Below are positions 12,301-22,361 of a stretch of 64,000 bases of DNA, in pieces. This DNA comes from Antedon mediterranea (taxonomy: Eukaryota > Echinodermata > Crinoidea > Comatulida > Antedonidae): positions 521,001 through 585,000 of the forward strand of contig NC_092670.1 in assembly GCF_964355755.1 (NCBI RefSeq). The letters are read 5' to 3'. Under the pieces are notes generated by a model. That model worked only from the letters and a program-made list of their open reading frames with translations, made no database searches and was not told the origin of the DNA. The number at the start of each line of letters is the position of its first letter. Position 1 is the stretch's first letter. Made by a program: the position numbers and the translations under genes.

Positions 12301-15300
12301 ACCAAAAAATCTGCTATAATTGATAATTAATTGCACGATTTTGGAAGTGGGGCCTTTGTTTTTCAAGGGGGGATCCGCTGGTAAAAAGGGGGTTCGCGCA
12401 AAAGGGGAGGTTCGCCCGAACCCCAAAAAACCCCCCTGGCTACGGGCCTGGTCATAGTAGTGTGGTAGGGCCAGGAAGCCAATAGAAACAATCAGATATT
12501 GTATGTTACTTACAGCTTCCATAAATATAGTGCTATCTTGTCCAGCATCTGTTTTATCACTCACAGATGATTGTTTACTAAGCACACCTGTCTTTTGCCG
12601 TTTTCCTGCTGGTTCATCGAAACTTCCTTCAAAACTGTGAGAAAAATCAAACAATTTGTTAATTTTATCCCATTTTCATATATTTTAAAACTTATTTTTG
12701 GTATAGATGATTGAGAGTTATTGGGCAGGACATTTAATTTTCACATAAAGGACCAGTGTTCAATTACATGGTTCAAGGTAAACTGAAGAAATGTTCCTAT
12801 TTCTTAAAAATACCTAGAGCTGATGCTGTCTGGGTGATCCTTTGATTTTTGTTTAGCGAGTAACTTGGCCTTGCGTTTAGCTCGGTTTTTTTCCCTGCTA
12901 CTTAGTCCTGGCATTAATTGTTTCATTTCTAGTTGAACCAGTTCAGCTGCTGTAGTCTAATAATTAAATGAAACAAACAATAAATAACTATAATAAAGAA
13001 TAGTGATAAGATGCTGCTTTCAATCCAAAAATGTTAGCGGCGAAATAGCTCCATGGACGTCAACGCTATTAGAGATTACAAGGTCAGATGATTCCAAGGA
13101 CATTACGTCACATGTTCACTAGCACGTCAACGCAAATGTCCACTTGATCTAAATGTTCATATATCTGTCTACGAGTAACAGTGAACTACGACCCATGTGG
13201 ACGAGAACTTCATTCATGTTCACTCAAATCTAAATGTTCTTTATCAACTGAGATCTAGTCTACATAGAGTTTGTCATGTGAAAGTTATCTATAGGATAAT
13301 GCTATGTGTTAGATATTTAGTTTAGATATATTTTCTAAAAAAGAATTACCCCAAAGTAAAGAGATAAACATAATATACAAACATGAGTCAGAAATCATGA
13401 CATCATACCTGTGGAACAGTGAGGAACTGGTTGGTTAGTTTTGGTTCTGTTTTATCATCTAGATCATCATCATCAAAAAGGTCATTTGTATCCATACCAA
13501 GAACTCCCCCAACATCAAGACCTAGCTTCTTTTGAAGAAGTTTTCTCTGTTTTGCTAGTCTCTGCTTTGGATCAATGCCTGAAGAAAAACAAAACAATGA
13601 AATCCTTCTTGACCTTAAAGCTCTGTCTTCACTATCAAAAATTTTTAAAACAAAGTGTGATGTGCCCAAATATGATGGTGATGTGGGGATATATGGGCAC
13701 ATCACATTTTTTGTCGCATAAAGTTTGATAGTGTAGACAGAGCTCAACAATGATGTTTCAGAATCTGGTTTTCAATTGCTATATCAATAGACACACATAC
13801 TCCAAATATGAAGCATATTTCTTTCTTTTCTAACCTGGTTCTTCAAGCTCAATGTCATATTCCATTCCTGATGATCCAACCAGACAAGTTCCTTTCTGAA
13901 GAACACGGTTAATGTCAAACTTGTCAAATTTCAAAGAGTCTTTCTGGAGTGTTGAAGTTGAACATTCTCCAATTTCTGAGAAATTAATATCATAATCAGC
14001 TAGCAAACAATCATGGCAATTTATGTCTGATTAAAATAAATTGGACAATAGTTTCTGAAAACAAAAACAAATTGATGGCAATATTCAAAGGTAATACATT
14101 GTTTGAAGGTTTGCATGGCGAAATCAATCGCACTCCTGAGGACGATCAAAGCATATTGATCGAGAAACTTAACAGTTCTTTTCAGAACTAATATACGTGG
14201 TACAGCAAACATTATATCAACGTCATATTCAACGGGTCTTTAATGTTAAATATTAAAATTTATTAGAAATATTTTAATTCGCTTAAATTAACATATGAAC
14301 AAAAGTTAACTTTAAAAAATAGCATTACCATCTTTAACTTTGATAGCTGGTGCGACTGGTTTCCATTGCGAGACATTTTTACTAATGGCTTCAATGGCTT
14401 GGCCTGCAGCAATACGGGTATCCCAGGTTCTACTACGAAGGTACACATGCACCTGAACCAAATAAGAAGGAAAGAGGAAAATCATTGTATATACAGCTGA
14501 CCTTTCCAGTTACATTCATACCCCTTAATCTGAAAGCTGTTTTAAATGAGAAAGTTTGTAAATGAGAAGAAAAGAACAATATTTATCAATATTTGAATTG
14601 ATCCATTTAAAATTTAATAATGTAAAATATGTTTGCAACTGAGGTTTATTTTTAATAATAAGGTAAAAAAGAATATTGGATATTCAAATGAATGGGTCTC
14701 TATATTATGGGTCTCTATATTATGAATGGGTCTCTATATTATGGGTCTCTATATTATGAATGGGTCTCTATATTATGGGTCTCTATATTATGGGTCTCTA
14801 TATTATGGGTCTCTATATTATGGGTCTCTATATTATGGGTCTCTATGGGTCTCTATACAGTATTATGCCTTATAAAGTTGCATTTGTTTTATATGCGTTA
14901 TTTATTAACATTCTTGATTTATAATTATACTGTAATTAAAAGTAGCAATTCTTGTTGTATTTTGTTCATATTTTTGATATCGTTGTTAACTATTTAATGT
15001 GTTTCATTTAGTCACAGTGGAAATAAGTTGCTGTTTGTACTTTTCTGTGTTGTTATCCTTGATTGATCCACTTGATCAACAGAATGAATAAATAAATAAA
15101 TAAATACAGTATACCTTATATAAAAGATTGTGTAAATCTTGAGGATGAAGCTTCTGGACTTCTCCAAGCTGTTGCGCTGCAGCCTTACGAGTCACTGGAG
15201 TGGAACCAGTGTCCAACAATAAGAACAGTCGATCAAGTCTAAAGATAAATAACAAAGGTGTGAATAAATTAATACAAGCAAAAAGGAAGTATACGATTTG

Positions 15301-18300
15301 ACATGACATATAAAACAAAAGTAATTCCATTTATTTTAGGGTGTGTCGAAAGCGAAGACCTCGAAAGCGAAGATCGAAGACCGAAGACCTCGAAAGCGAA
15401 GACCCTACGAAATGGTAGTGTGCACAAAATCCGACCAAAATCATACAAAATCGTGATAACACCTTGAATTTACAGATTCTAAAAAAATATTTCGATTTTA
15501 ATTGTTACGTTATCAAAAAACATGACTTTATCTATGAACAGGCTCACGCGTTTTCACCAATGGAGTTAATATGTGATATGGTTTTACGAACAAACACATC
15601 GCGCTATTTGCAAGAAGGACCTCGCACAGAGCATTGAATTGAATGCAAAATTAAATGTCACTTTTGTTCCGATAACTTTGTAGCACACGTCGCCTACAAT
15701 TTAAACCCATAGCCAATTGTTTATAAGTACCTATAGAAATAAACTACATAAAGTAAATTGTAAGAAGTAAAGGATGGCGGTAGGCTTTTTTAAGGCTTAT
15801 TTTAGAGCCTATATAAAAAGTGTCCGTATTTTGATTTTATATGTTGCTATGTGTTTTTTATCTATAATATTTGCCTATTGTTTATTATCTAAATGTATAA
15901 ATAAATACAATAAGATATTCATTTTCCTGTATTGTATTTAAACTTTTACATTTTCCCATTGTATACTATTGCTGTTTTACTTAATCGCCAGTTTCAAAAT
16001 GTTTTCTAATGTATTCATAATAGACCAATAATATATCAGTATCAGAATATTTAGTGTGGTTGGTGAAACGACAGTAGGCCTACTATGTAAAGAAAAATTT
16101 AAAAAGGAAAATAAATATTTCATTAACCAACGTATAAACCACTAACAAAAAAATCCTGCCACAACGTATCGTATTGATGCGCAACGTAAAGAAAATACTC
16201 ATCTATCTATTTTGCATCCCCTCACGATCGAAAAGATCATTATGATGAACGTAAAGCAGAAACGGTGTGTTGAACACGTCGATTCCCACTTGTGATGACA
16301 CGCAAGGTTATTTCCTTAAGTTTGGTTCCCACTAGAACGTAACGCAAGAACGTACACGCAACGCAAGCGTTTTAACCAATGACAAGCGAAGTTATAGACA
16401 GTTAGCAATCAGAAGCGAATAAGCCATCGCTTGTGATTGGTCAATTCACTTGCGTTGCGTTACGTCCTTGTGTTGCGTCGCTAGACCACGCATTACGGCG
16501 CACTTTGCGTGGATACGTTGCGTCGATCTGAAAACAAATTTCAGCTCTTAAAATATTTCCCGGGCCGATGACAGTTCGTCCCAATAGCTTACCGTGAACT
16601 AACGGAACTTTATTTTATATCTTTTTATTGTCAAAATCAAAAATTATACTGTATTCAAATTAATAGGCCTACTGTAGAACGAACGATAGGCATCACATTC
16701 TGAAGATTTTGCTCGATCGTTAACCCGTTATAATAGTATATAATTCTCTTAGATTTGTTTGTGTAGTGTCAATTCTATATTTAAATGGTCAGTATACAAC
16801 CGGTAACCTGTTTCTTCATTTTTTTTAAATTTATATTTTCTTTTGTTAATGGAGACTCATGGCAGGGATATGCAAACATTTAGAAGCGGGACGTCGACAA
16901 TCTGTTGAAAATCGGGAGACTGTTGAATAGTCGTCTCATCCCACAAGCCTGTGAGATAGAAGGTTGGGGGTTAGAATGGTTAAGCCCGATAAAAATTCAC
17001 CATCCTTAACAAAGACATGTATAGAGAGTAACTCTTTTTTTTGTATTCACCACGGGCAATGCTTCAGAAGTCAGTTTTTTTACTTTGATGATAAGGACAA
17101 TTGTGGTTGGCGGAACTGGAACTTCATTAAACTGTCTGGAACTGGAAATGTCTTTTGACAGTGTCGGTAAACGTAATACCGATATAAATAAACACCCGTT
17201 TTAATATCGTCACTAATCACATTGCAACCGTAACAAAATCGACAATTTTGGAGCGAATATTTTTTATTTCAATCTTTGTTTTGAATGGCTTTTGTCTTTG
17301 TTAACGTTGACATAATGGCATAAATGTTATTCTGAATTATGGAAGCCGTGAAACAGATGATATGTCGCAGGAAACGATCGATTATAACCAAAATTTGCAG
17401 AACGCTGATTCCTATCGTTCGTTCTTTTTAGCTTTTTGTCAAATCATAATTTGAATATGTTCTGTCAAATTTGGCCTGGAAATATTTTAAGAGCTGGAAT
17501 TAGTTTCCAGATCCACGCAAAGTGCGCATTAAGAACAAACTTGCGTGTCCTCACAAGTGGGAACCGACGTGTTCAACACCGTTTATGCCTTACGTTCATC
17601 GTAATGATTCTCTCGTGAGGGGATGCAAAATAGAGTATTTTCTTATGTTGCGCGTCAATACGATACGTTGCGGCAGGATGTTTTTGTTAGCTTATTCGCT
17701 TGTGATTGCTAACTGTCTATAACTTCGCTTGTCATTGGTTAAAACGCTTGCGTTGCGTTTACGTCCTTGTGTTACGTTCTAGTGGGAACCAAGCTTTAGT
17801 TAGTGGTTCATACGTTGGTTAATGAAATATTTATTTTACTTTTTACATTTTTCTTCTTTACATATTACTGTCGCTTCACCAATCACACTAACCGATACTG
17901 ATAATATTATTTGTTCATTATTATTAGAAAAACATTTTTAAACTGGCGAATAATTAAATCAGCAATACTGCAGTATAGGCTAAAATGGGGAAAATGTAAA
18001 CGTTTAAAATACTATACAGAATAATTAAAGGAAAATAAATATCTTATTGTATTTATTCATACATTTTAGATAATATGCAAATATTATAGATAATAAACAT
18101 AATATCAACATATTTAAATGCAAAAAAAAAGGATCTCTAAGTTGTATTCACGCGTATAACATTTTTTAAAACAAGTGTAAAATCTATGATACGGACACTT
18201 TTTATATAGGCTCTAAAATTAGCCTAAAGAGGGCTATCGCAATCCTTTACTTCTTATAATTTACATATTGTAGTTTATTTCTATACTTTTCTATACAATT

Positions 18301-18722
18301 TGGCTATGGTTTTAAATTGTAGGCATTGCATTCAATTCAATGCTCTGTGCGATGTCCTTCTTGTGCGTCCGTCGCCTTGCAAATAGCGCGATGTGTTTGT
18401 TCGTAAAACCATATCACATATTAACTCCATTGGAGAATACACGTGAGCTTGTTCATAGATAAAGTCATGTTTTTTGATAACATAACGATTAAAATCGAAA
18501 TATTTTTTTAGAATCTGTAAATTCAAGGTGTTATATATATATATATATGTTATATGATTTTGGTCCGATTTTGTGTACACTACCATTTCGTAGGGTCTTC
18601 GCTTTCGAGGTCTTCGGTCTTCGATCTTCGCTTTCGAGATCTTCGCTTTCGAGGTCTTCGCTTTCGACACACCCATTTATTTTAATTTAAATTGGAATAT
18701 ATATTTACCTTGTTGTAGCCAT
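354..18722 (-). CDS. BTAF1: BTAF1, TATA-binding-protein-associated factor 172 (Mot1); 3' end beyond window
   Basis: Snf2-family ATPase that strips TBP from promoter DNA in the nucleus (family knowledge). Coding exons in transcript order: 18709-18722, 15115-15238, 14329-14452, 13835-13975, 13409-13578, 12814-12956, 12514-12634, 10214-10372, 9962-10057, 9612-9788, 9354-9494, 8753-9004, 8522-8629, 7879-8028, 7633-7775, 7141-7321, 6842-6952, 6466-6524, 6169-6333, 5898-6015, 5497-5769, 4861-5146, 4624-4730, 4037-4247, 3658-3806, 3221-3373, 2877-3014, 2318-2469, 2054-2131, 1804-1933, 1522-1663, 1017-1147, 718-831, 354-502. All introns are GT-AG and every phase joins, giving about 1,636 residues without a stop; human BTAF1 is about 1,849. 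The N-terminus ([20 protein letters not shown]) and HEAT-type segments such as WEVRHGA match the family closely. The start is the ATG at 18722, in a 14-nt coding exon. The rest of the gene continues left of position 1. Transcribed away from NOL12. Confidence 0.97.
2590..2728 (+). repeat. Dispersed repeat, copy 1
   Basis: About 135 bp that recurs in reverse orientation at 20433-20585 in the NOL12 intron; shared words include GCAAAGATGCTTTAAATA and GGTGGGTGGTGAAAATT. Class unknown. It runs directly into the 38-bp minisatellite. Confidence 0.75.
2701..2815. repeat. Minisatellite, 38-bp unit, about 3 copies
   Basis: Three tandem copies built on TCATGCTGGCC and GGTGGTAGGGACATACTA, in the BTAF1 intron between the exons at 2318-2469 and 2877-3014. 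Not coding. Confidence 0.9.
3421..3589. mobile_element. MITE, TTAA family A, copy 2
   Basis: Left TTAA at 3421-3424 followed by AGCCCTGTATACATTATCAA; right GATAGTGTAGACAGAGC followed by TTAA at 3586-3589. A CA-dinucleotide tract interrupts the right half. It lies in a BTAF1 intron. Confidence 0.88.
5373..5473. repeat. Two-copy direct repeat beside a BTAF1 exon
   Basis: About 45 bp (AGTAAGTAAGGATTGAACAA...) occurs at 5373-5418 and again at 5429-5473, just downstream (in transcript sense) of the exon at 5497-5769. The first copy is followed by ATTACCTC, which resembles a minus-strand splice donor. Confidence 0.8.
7330..7520. mobile_element. SINE-like repeat
   Basis: Carries an AATAATAAT stretch followed by TTATATAGCGCATATAAG and AAGATCTCAATGCACTGCAC, a pattern I associate with short interspersed elements of marine invertebrates. 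It lies immediately upstream (in BTAF1 sense) of the exon at 7141-7321. The family assignment is from memory only. Confidence 0.45.
8092..8371. repeat. Minisatellite, 35-bp unit, about 8 copies
   Basis: About eight tandem near-identical copies of a unit containing CTCCCTGACACCCTTGGGTT, in the BTAF1 intron between exons 7879-8028 and 8522-8629. The high identity suggests recent expansion. Confidence 0.95.
9075..9345. mobile_element. SINE-like repeat
   Basis: A more GC-balanced block with GGGTGACCTCTTCAGTCAAA and CTACGGTTTATAATCCTTAT words in an AT-rich intron, without coding potential. It has the look of a retroposed short element, but no target duplication or A-tail was established. Confidence 0.4.
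10441..10540. mobile_element. MITE, TTAA family A, partial copy 3
   Basis: Left terminus AGCTCTGTCTACACTATCAA and the interior word GTGATGTGCCCAAATATGG are present; the right terminus is missing. The copy ends next to the larger element that begins at 10552. Confidence 0.75.
10552..12448. mobile_element. Non-autonomous DNA transposon with GGCCCGTAGCCAG ends
   Basis: Inverted ends GGCCCGTAGCCAG (left) and CTGGCTACGGGCC (right), each followed inward by G- or C-rich runs. A direct repeat TGGTCAT flanks it (10545-10551 and 12449-12455) and is the likely target duplication. No transposase reading frame was seen. A second element (10894-11991) lies inside it. Ends of this type are reminiscent of hAT elements, but the 7-bp duplication is one short of the 8 bp expected, so the class is open. 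Confidence 0.8.
10894..11991. mobile_element. Nested DNA transposon with ACCGTATATTTCGGTGTA ends
   Basis: Left end ACCGTATATTTCGGTGTACA then AGTCGCACC; right end GTGCGTCTTATACACCGAAA then TATTCGGT. The subterminal word AAGACGCAC recurs several times near the left end. About 1.1 kb, no transposase seen, inserted inside the larger element. Confidence 0.8.
13615..13747. mobile_element. MITE, TTAA family A, copy 4 (compact)
   Basis: Left TTAA (13615-13618) then AGCTCTGTCTTCACTATCAA; right GATAGTGTAGACAGAGCTCAA. At about 130 bp it is among the shortest two-ended copies, in the BTAF1 intron between exons 13409-13578 and 13835-13975. Confidence 0.9.
14690..14858. repeat. Minisatellite of GGGTCTCTATATTAT units
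   Basis: Tandem 15-bp units, some with a 4-bp ATGA insert, about ten copies, in a BTAF1 intron. They create a repetitive open frame on the plus strand that is not a gene. Confidence 0.92.
15339..18674. mobile_element. 3.3-kb foldback element in BTAF1 intron 1
   Basis: Termini GGGTGTGTCGAAAGCG and CGCTTTCGACACACCC, flanked by the exact 10-bp direct repeat ATTTATTTTA (15329-15338 and 18675-18684). The ends are made of short tandem TCGAAAGCGAAGAC units. The inverted arms are very long: words pair from the tips in to about 16310 on the left and 17540 on the right (about 1 kb each), with mismatches and indels. No transposase frame seen. Long arms, terminal sub-repeats and a 10-bp duplication suggest a Foldback or Mutator-like non-autonomous element (inference). 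Confidence 0.88.
17693..17803. mobile_element. Secondary insertion in right arm of the foldback
   Basis: This stretch interrupts the pairing of the right arm and matches, inverted, the left-side sequence at about 16322-16425 (shared words GGTTCCCACTAGAACGTAAC and AACCAATGACAAGCGAAG). It looks like a separate small inverted-repeat family nested in the foldback. Confidence 0.6.
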
Positions 18723-18963
18723 GACTACGGTGTCATTGCATCAATCATAGCATCTGTGAATAGACTAATAATAATGACTATAGTTTAATAACTAGTAGTA
18801 GCATAGCGATATTTTAGTGAACTATAATATCTCTATGCTACTACTAGTAGAAACCCTCCTTTTGGGACACCTATTCTATTTATTATTTACCACTTCTAAA
18901 TTTAGTAGGTTAAGTAAGTATTGAAGTACAGTATAATTGAGATAATCGTGTCACAGTTGAAGA
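18723..18963. promoter_or_regulatory. BTAF1/NOL12 divergent promoter region
   Basis: About 240 bp separates the BTAF1 start codon (18722, minus) from a candidate NOL12 leader exon (plus). No TATA box is obvious. The most striking feature is the inverted repeat at 18792-18847. Inferred from gene orientation only. Confidence 0.45.
18792..18847. repeat. 21-bp near-perfect inverted repeat
   Basis: Arms 18792-18812 and 18827-18847 (CTAGTAGTAGCATAGCGATA...) pair with one mismatch around a 14-nt loop. It is either a tiny MITE relic or a structural element in the shared promoter. Confidence 0.85.
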
Positions 18964-19008
18964 ATGTTTTCGACTACGTACACATACACATTGGCTCAAG
19001 GAACAGGA
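18964..19008 (+). promoter_or_regulatory. Candidate NOL12 leader exon with overlapping upstream ORF
   Basis: A good donor, GGA|GTAAGTT, occurs at 19008/19009. An ATG at 18964 would read through to the next exon (acceptor CTTCTTAG before TGCTGG) out of frame with NOL12 and stop past its start codon, forming a 29-codon upstream ORF overlapping the main start. The transcription start itself is not visible. Confidence 0.4.
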
Positions 19009-19424
19009 GTAAGTTAATTTAAATAAAATAATTAAGTTTAAAAAATCGGGGCGAAACGACTTTGTCTATTTTAGCGATAGGAAACACATCATCATTCAGA
19101 TGGTCTGGACACTTCTAGCAAATGTACATTTTTAGGTAATATAGTAAACTAAACGTCACTGTGACGAAACATTCATAAGAAGTCTATCTTAAAGGAAGAA
19201 CATTAATTTTAGGCCTTTAGGCCAAGCTAGGCTTAGTACCTTATGTGTCGCTCGAGTTCCGTTTCGACGAAAATTTCTTCCTGAATTTTATTCTTTCAAC
19301 TTTGACCTTGCTCGAAAAAAAACGTGTTTTGTTATGGTTGATTGATCACAAGAAGTCGGCGGCGTGCATGTGTGTGGTGTTTTTTTATTAGTTTTCTCAT
19401 TTTATATTGCTTCTTAGTGCTGGT

Positions 19425-21063
19425 ATGGGTGGTGCTTCAAAGGCAAAATCAAATTGGTTTAAGCAACGACATCCTAAAAACCGTGATAGTAAACTAATTT
19501 TAAAATTTGATGAGGATGACAGAAAGTAAGTGATGTTTTAAAGCTAGGCCTAGCCTAGCTAGGCCTACTATATACTATAAGCCTCCACGCGCGCGTCGGA
19601 TAGAGAGGCAGCCTAGGCCAACATACTAGAGCCTGGCTGGTAGAGTTTATGATGGTATCAAGACGTGCTTGCTAACGTCATTTTGGATATGTTATGTTTA
19701 ATGCCGTATTCATCATCGTTTTTAAAGTGTAAACCTGTTCATAAAATTAGTGATTTATATAGGTTTCGTTTATGGCATAAATAAATTATGTTGAAATAAC
19801 TAAAAACTATTATATTTTTGAATACGCACATATTTTTGTTCATTTCAGTGAGTTCTTAACAGGTTTTCAACGAAGAAAAAAAGAACGAAGAGAATATGCT
19901 CAGAAAGTTGCTCTGGAGAAGAAAAAAGAGGAAAAACTTCAAGCAAGAAAAGAACGAAGGGAAGCCAAGAATGAGATGCTTAGCAACGCTAAACTTTTCT
20001 TTCCTAATGGTTAATATATTTACTAATTTTAACAGATTCCCAACAGAAAGCTTGAAATATTAAAGTATTGTATCAAAAAAGATTTTGTGTCTTTCAACTC
20101 AATTACATTTTTCCTGTTATAAGTCACTCTTATTATTAAATGGAAACTATTTTTTTCTCAACTGTTAATTTCAAATAATTATTTCTCTCCTTCTTGCACA
20201 CAACAGAGTAAAAACATATTGCAATTACAATATTACATATTTCTTTTATAAACATGTTTTTTTTTCAGATATTGATAGTGAATTAAAACAGAAGGCCAAA
20301 GCAAATGTATATGATCATAAGCAACACACAGTGACAGTAACAACAATTACTAATGTAGACTTGCTGTCTGAACATGGAGGCTTAGGAACTAACAAGGTAT
20401 AATCACCAGATTGTAATCAAGACTTTGAATAGTAATACTGTCAGAGCATGAGGCAGACGGGGCACTCATCTGGTCTGAAATTTTCACCACCCACCTAATT
20501 TCCTCAGCAGAGATCGTCATATTATATATTAATAATTGTATTTAAAGCATCTTTGCCTCGTCTGTTTTTAACCTCTTGCTAATGGCCTCGACTGTAACTA
20601 TGATCGTATAGTGGATAAACAGAATGTTTAATTTTACAGAAATCCTAATGTATTTTTTTATTTCTCTTTGTAGTTTGAATCTGATGAGGAAGAAGTAAAT
20701 AAGAGTGAAATCGATGAAGATTCCAGTAGCGATGGAGAGACTAAAATAAAGAAAAAGAAAAAATCTGAACTCGGCAAAAAGAAAAAGTATTGAATATTAT
20801 TTTCATATCAACATTACAGTATTTTTATTGCAATTATTAAACCTTATTGATAATATAAATTATAGTTGCATTTATTTGTTGTTTTTCTTATTACACTTTA
20901 CAGGCAACAACCAAATACAATAACAAGGCAGAAATTTTGGATGAATCTAAAAACCAGAAAACGTGAATTAAAAAAGCTTTCAAAAAGTGACCCACAAGCA
21001 TTTAGTAAAAGTAAACAACAACAGAGAAGGCTTTTGAGGAGAAAGGGAGGACGTAAGAAGTGA
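19425..21063 (+). CDS. NOL12: NOL12 (Nop25/Rrp17 family) nucleolar protein
   Basis: Nucleolar RNA-binding protein of ribosome biogenesis; the yeast relative Rrp17 acts in pre-rRNA 5' end processing (family knowledge). Coding exons 19425-19525, 19849-20009, 20269-20396, 20674-20786, 20904-21063 join in phase to 220 residues, close to the human length of about 213. Family marks visible: LILKFDEDDR then EFLTGFQRRKKERR near the N-terminus, a basic/acidic helical stretch, the conserved block YDHKQHTVTVTTI, an acidic patch with serines, and a lysine/arginine-rich tail ending RRKGGRKK. The start ATG follows an acceptor by 6 nt, so the leader is spliced. Poly(A) signal at 21147. Divergent from BTAF1. 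Confidence 0.93.
20433..20585 (-). repeat. Dispersed repeat, copy 2 (inverted)
   Basis: The reverse complement matches 2590-2728 over about 130 bp. It lies in the NOL12 intron between exons ending 20396 and starting 20674. Confidence 0.75.
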
Positions 21064-21146
21064 AGAACCAAACAGAACATAAATTGCACTGTAGATAACA
21101 ACTAATGTTGTTGAACCTTTTTGACAAATGGAATTGATGACATCAA

Positions 21147-21152
21147 AATAAA
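21147..21152 (+). terminator. NOL12 poly(A) signal AATAAA
   Basis: Canonical hexamer 84 nt after the stop codon, in the expected position for the NOL12 3' end. Confidence 0.7.
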
Positions 21153-21237
21153 GATCAAAACATTGAATCATGACTTAATTTTCACAAATTATTTACTCAT
21201 TGTTGGTTATGTGTACTTTATTGGGCAATTTTACTTG

Positions 21238-21345
21238 TTAAAGATGTATTGTCCCCCAAAATATGAAAAATAAAGATAAATACTGTACAATCAATCTATG
21301 AATAGGCTATTTTGTAGTTTTGTAAAAAGTCAGTTAAAAAAAATG
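21238..21345 (+). mobile_element. TTAA-ended repeat, family B, copy 1
   Basis: Begins TTAAAGATGTATTGTCCC and continues with ATGAAAAAT...ATTTTGTAGTTTT, matching 34872-34975. The right end is not seen here. It lies between NOL12 and FBXW10. Confidence 0.7.
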
Positions 21346-22309
21346 TTGATCCTATATATGGCAAAAAGTTTTAACATACCGCCCTCTGTTGATTCAATCA
21401 ATTATCTTGTTGCATGGAAACACAAGCGGTCTGAAGTCAATCAGAGCGACAAGACGAAGATTATTGTTTTTGTTTTAAACACCTCATTCATGAAAAGATA
21501 ACTTGGGAAAGTAAGTAAGTTTGAATGAATTAGTAATCTCTGTAATTCTGATGAAATAATTAAACTTCAATTTTTAGTTAGTTCATGCGGCCCGGGTAGA
21601 TTCCCGTCGGCACAGCGCGCGGGTCGGGGTTAATTAATGGCCATATGGAGGTATAAAATAAACCTCCATGATGGCCATGGGCATGGATGGGACTTTTATT
21701 AGCCGCCCGGCGGCCCAGCACCACAACCAGCAGCCACCAGCTAGAGAAGGAAGGACCTGCTATAATATAATTAAGAAAAGAAATTACAAACCAGATTTTT
21801 AAAATGAAAATAAAATCGGCCTAGTTGATCAGATTGGCGGCGCCCAGATTGGCTGGGTAATTCCATTCAGTTTATGTTTATAGGTTATGCCAAATAAATA
21901 ACTTATTTAGAAAAAATACACTTTTATTTTAATAAAAGAATTTTTTTAAAGTTTAAAATTGTCAACTTCAGAGGACAAGGAAGGGAGATTTAAATTTTGT
22001 TTTTGTTTCTAAAGTAATTATTAATAAATATTTTAATATTATAGGCTAGTAGGACTCTTTACAATACAACATTGAAAAATGAATCACTATAGACCTACAT
22101 ACATTTTCAACTTCAGGAAAACCAATATCTAACACGTAAATATTATAATAAAATGTTACGTTTTTATCGAAATTTTTAGTTATTAATTTTTTAAAATTTT
22201 TTTAAAGTAAAAAATAAAGTTTATTTTTTGTAAAGTACTGTAAGTAAGATTTAATTTCTTTAAAAAAAAGGTAGGCCTAATTGTAAATTAACTAATTGAT
22301 ATATTTTTT
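21346..22309. other. NOL12-FBXW10 intergenic region with GC-rich block
   Basis: Mostly AT-rich and featureless, except for a GC-rich, CpG-containing block at about 21587-21770 that includes TATAAAAT within an imperfect inverted repeat (GGAGGTATAAAATAAACCTCC-like). The block may be the FBXW10 promoter or first non-coding exon; an acceptor (TTTTTTCAG) at about 22310 shows that the FBXW10 leader is spliced. Confidence 0.4.
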
Positions 22310-22361
22310 CAGTACGTTGTTTAAGAAGATGGCATGATATGATTGATATTATTATTTGAAA

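Noticed and set aside
12274-12654. 126-codon minus-strand frame with [12 protein letters not shown]
   Set aside because: Only its upstream part (the BTAF1 exon 12514-12634) is real; the rest reads through the intron into transposon sequence.
14692-14997. 101-codon plus-strand frame with repeated WVSIL
   Set aside because: Translation of a 15-bp minisatellite in a BTAF1 intron.
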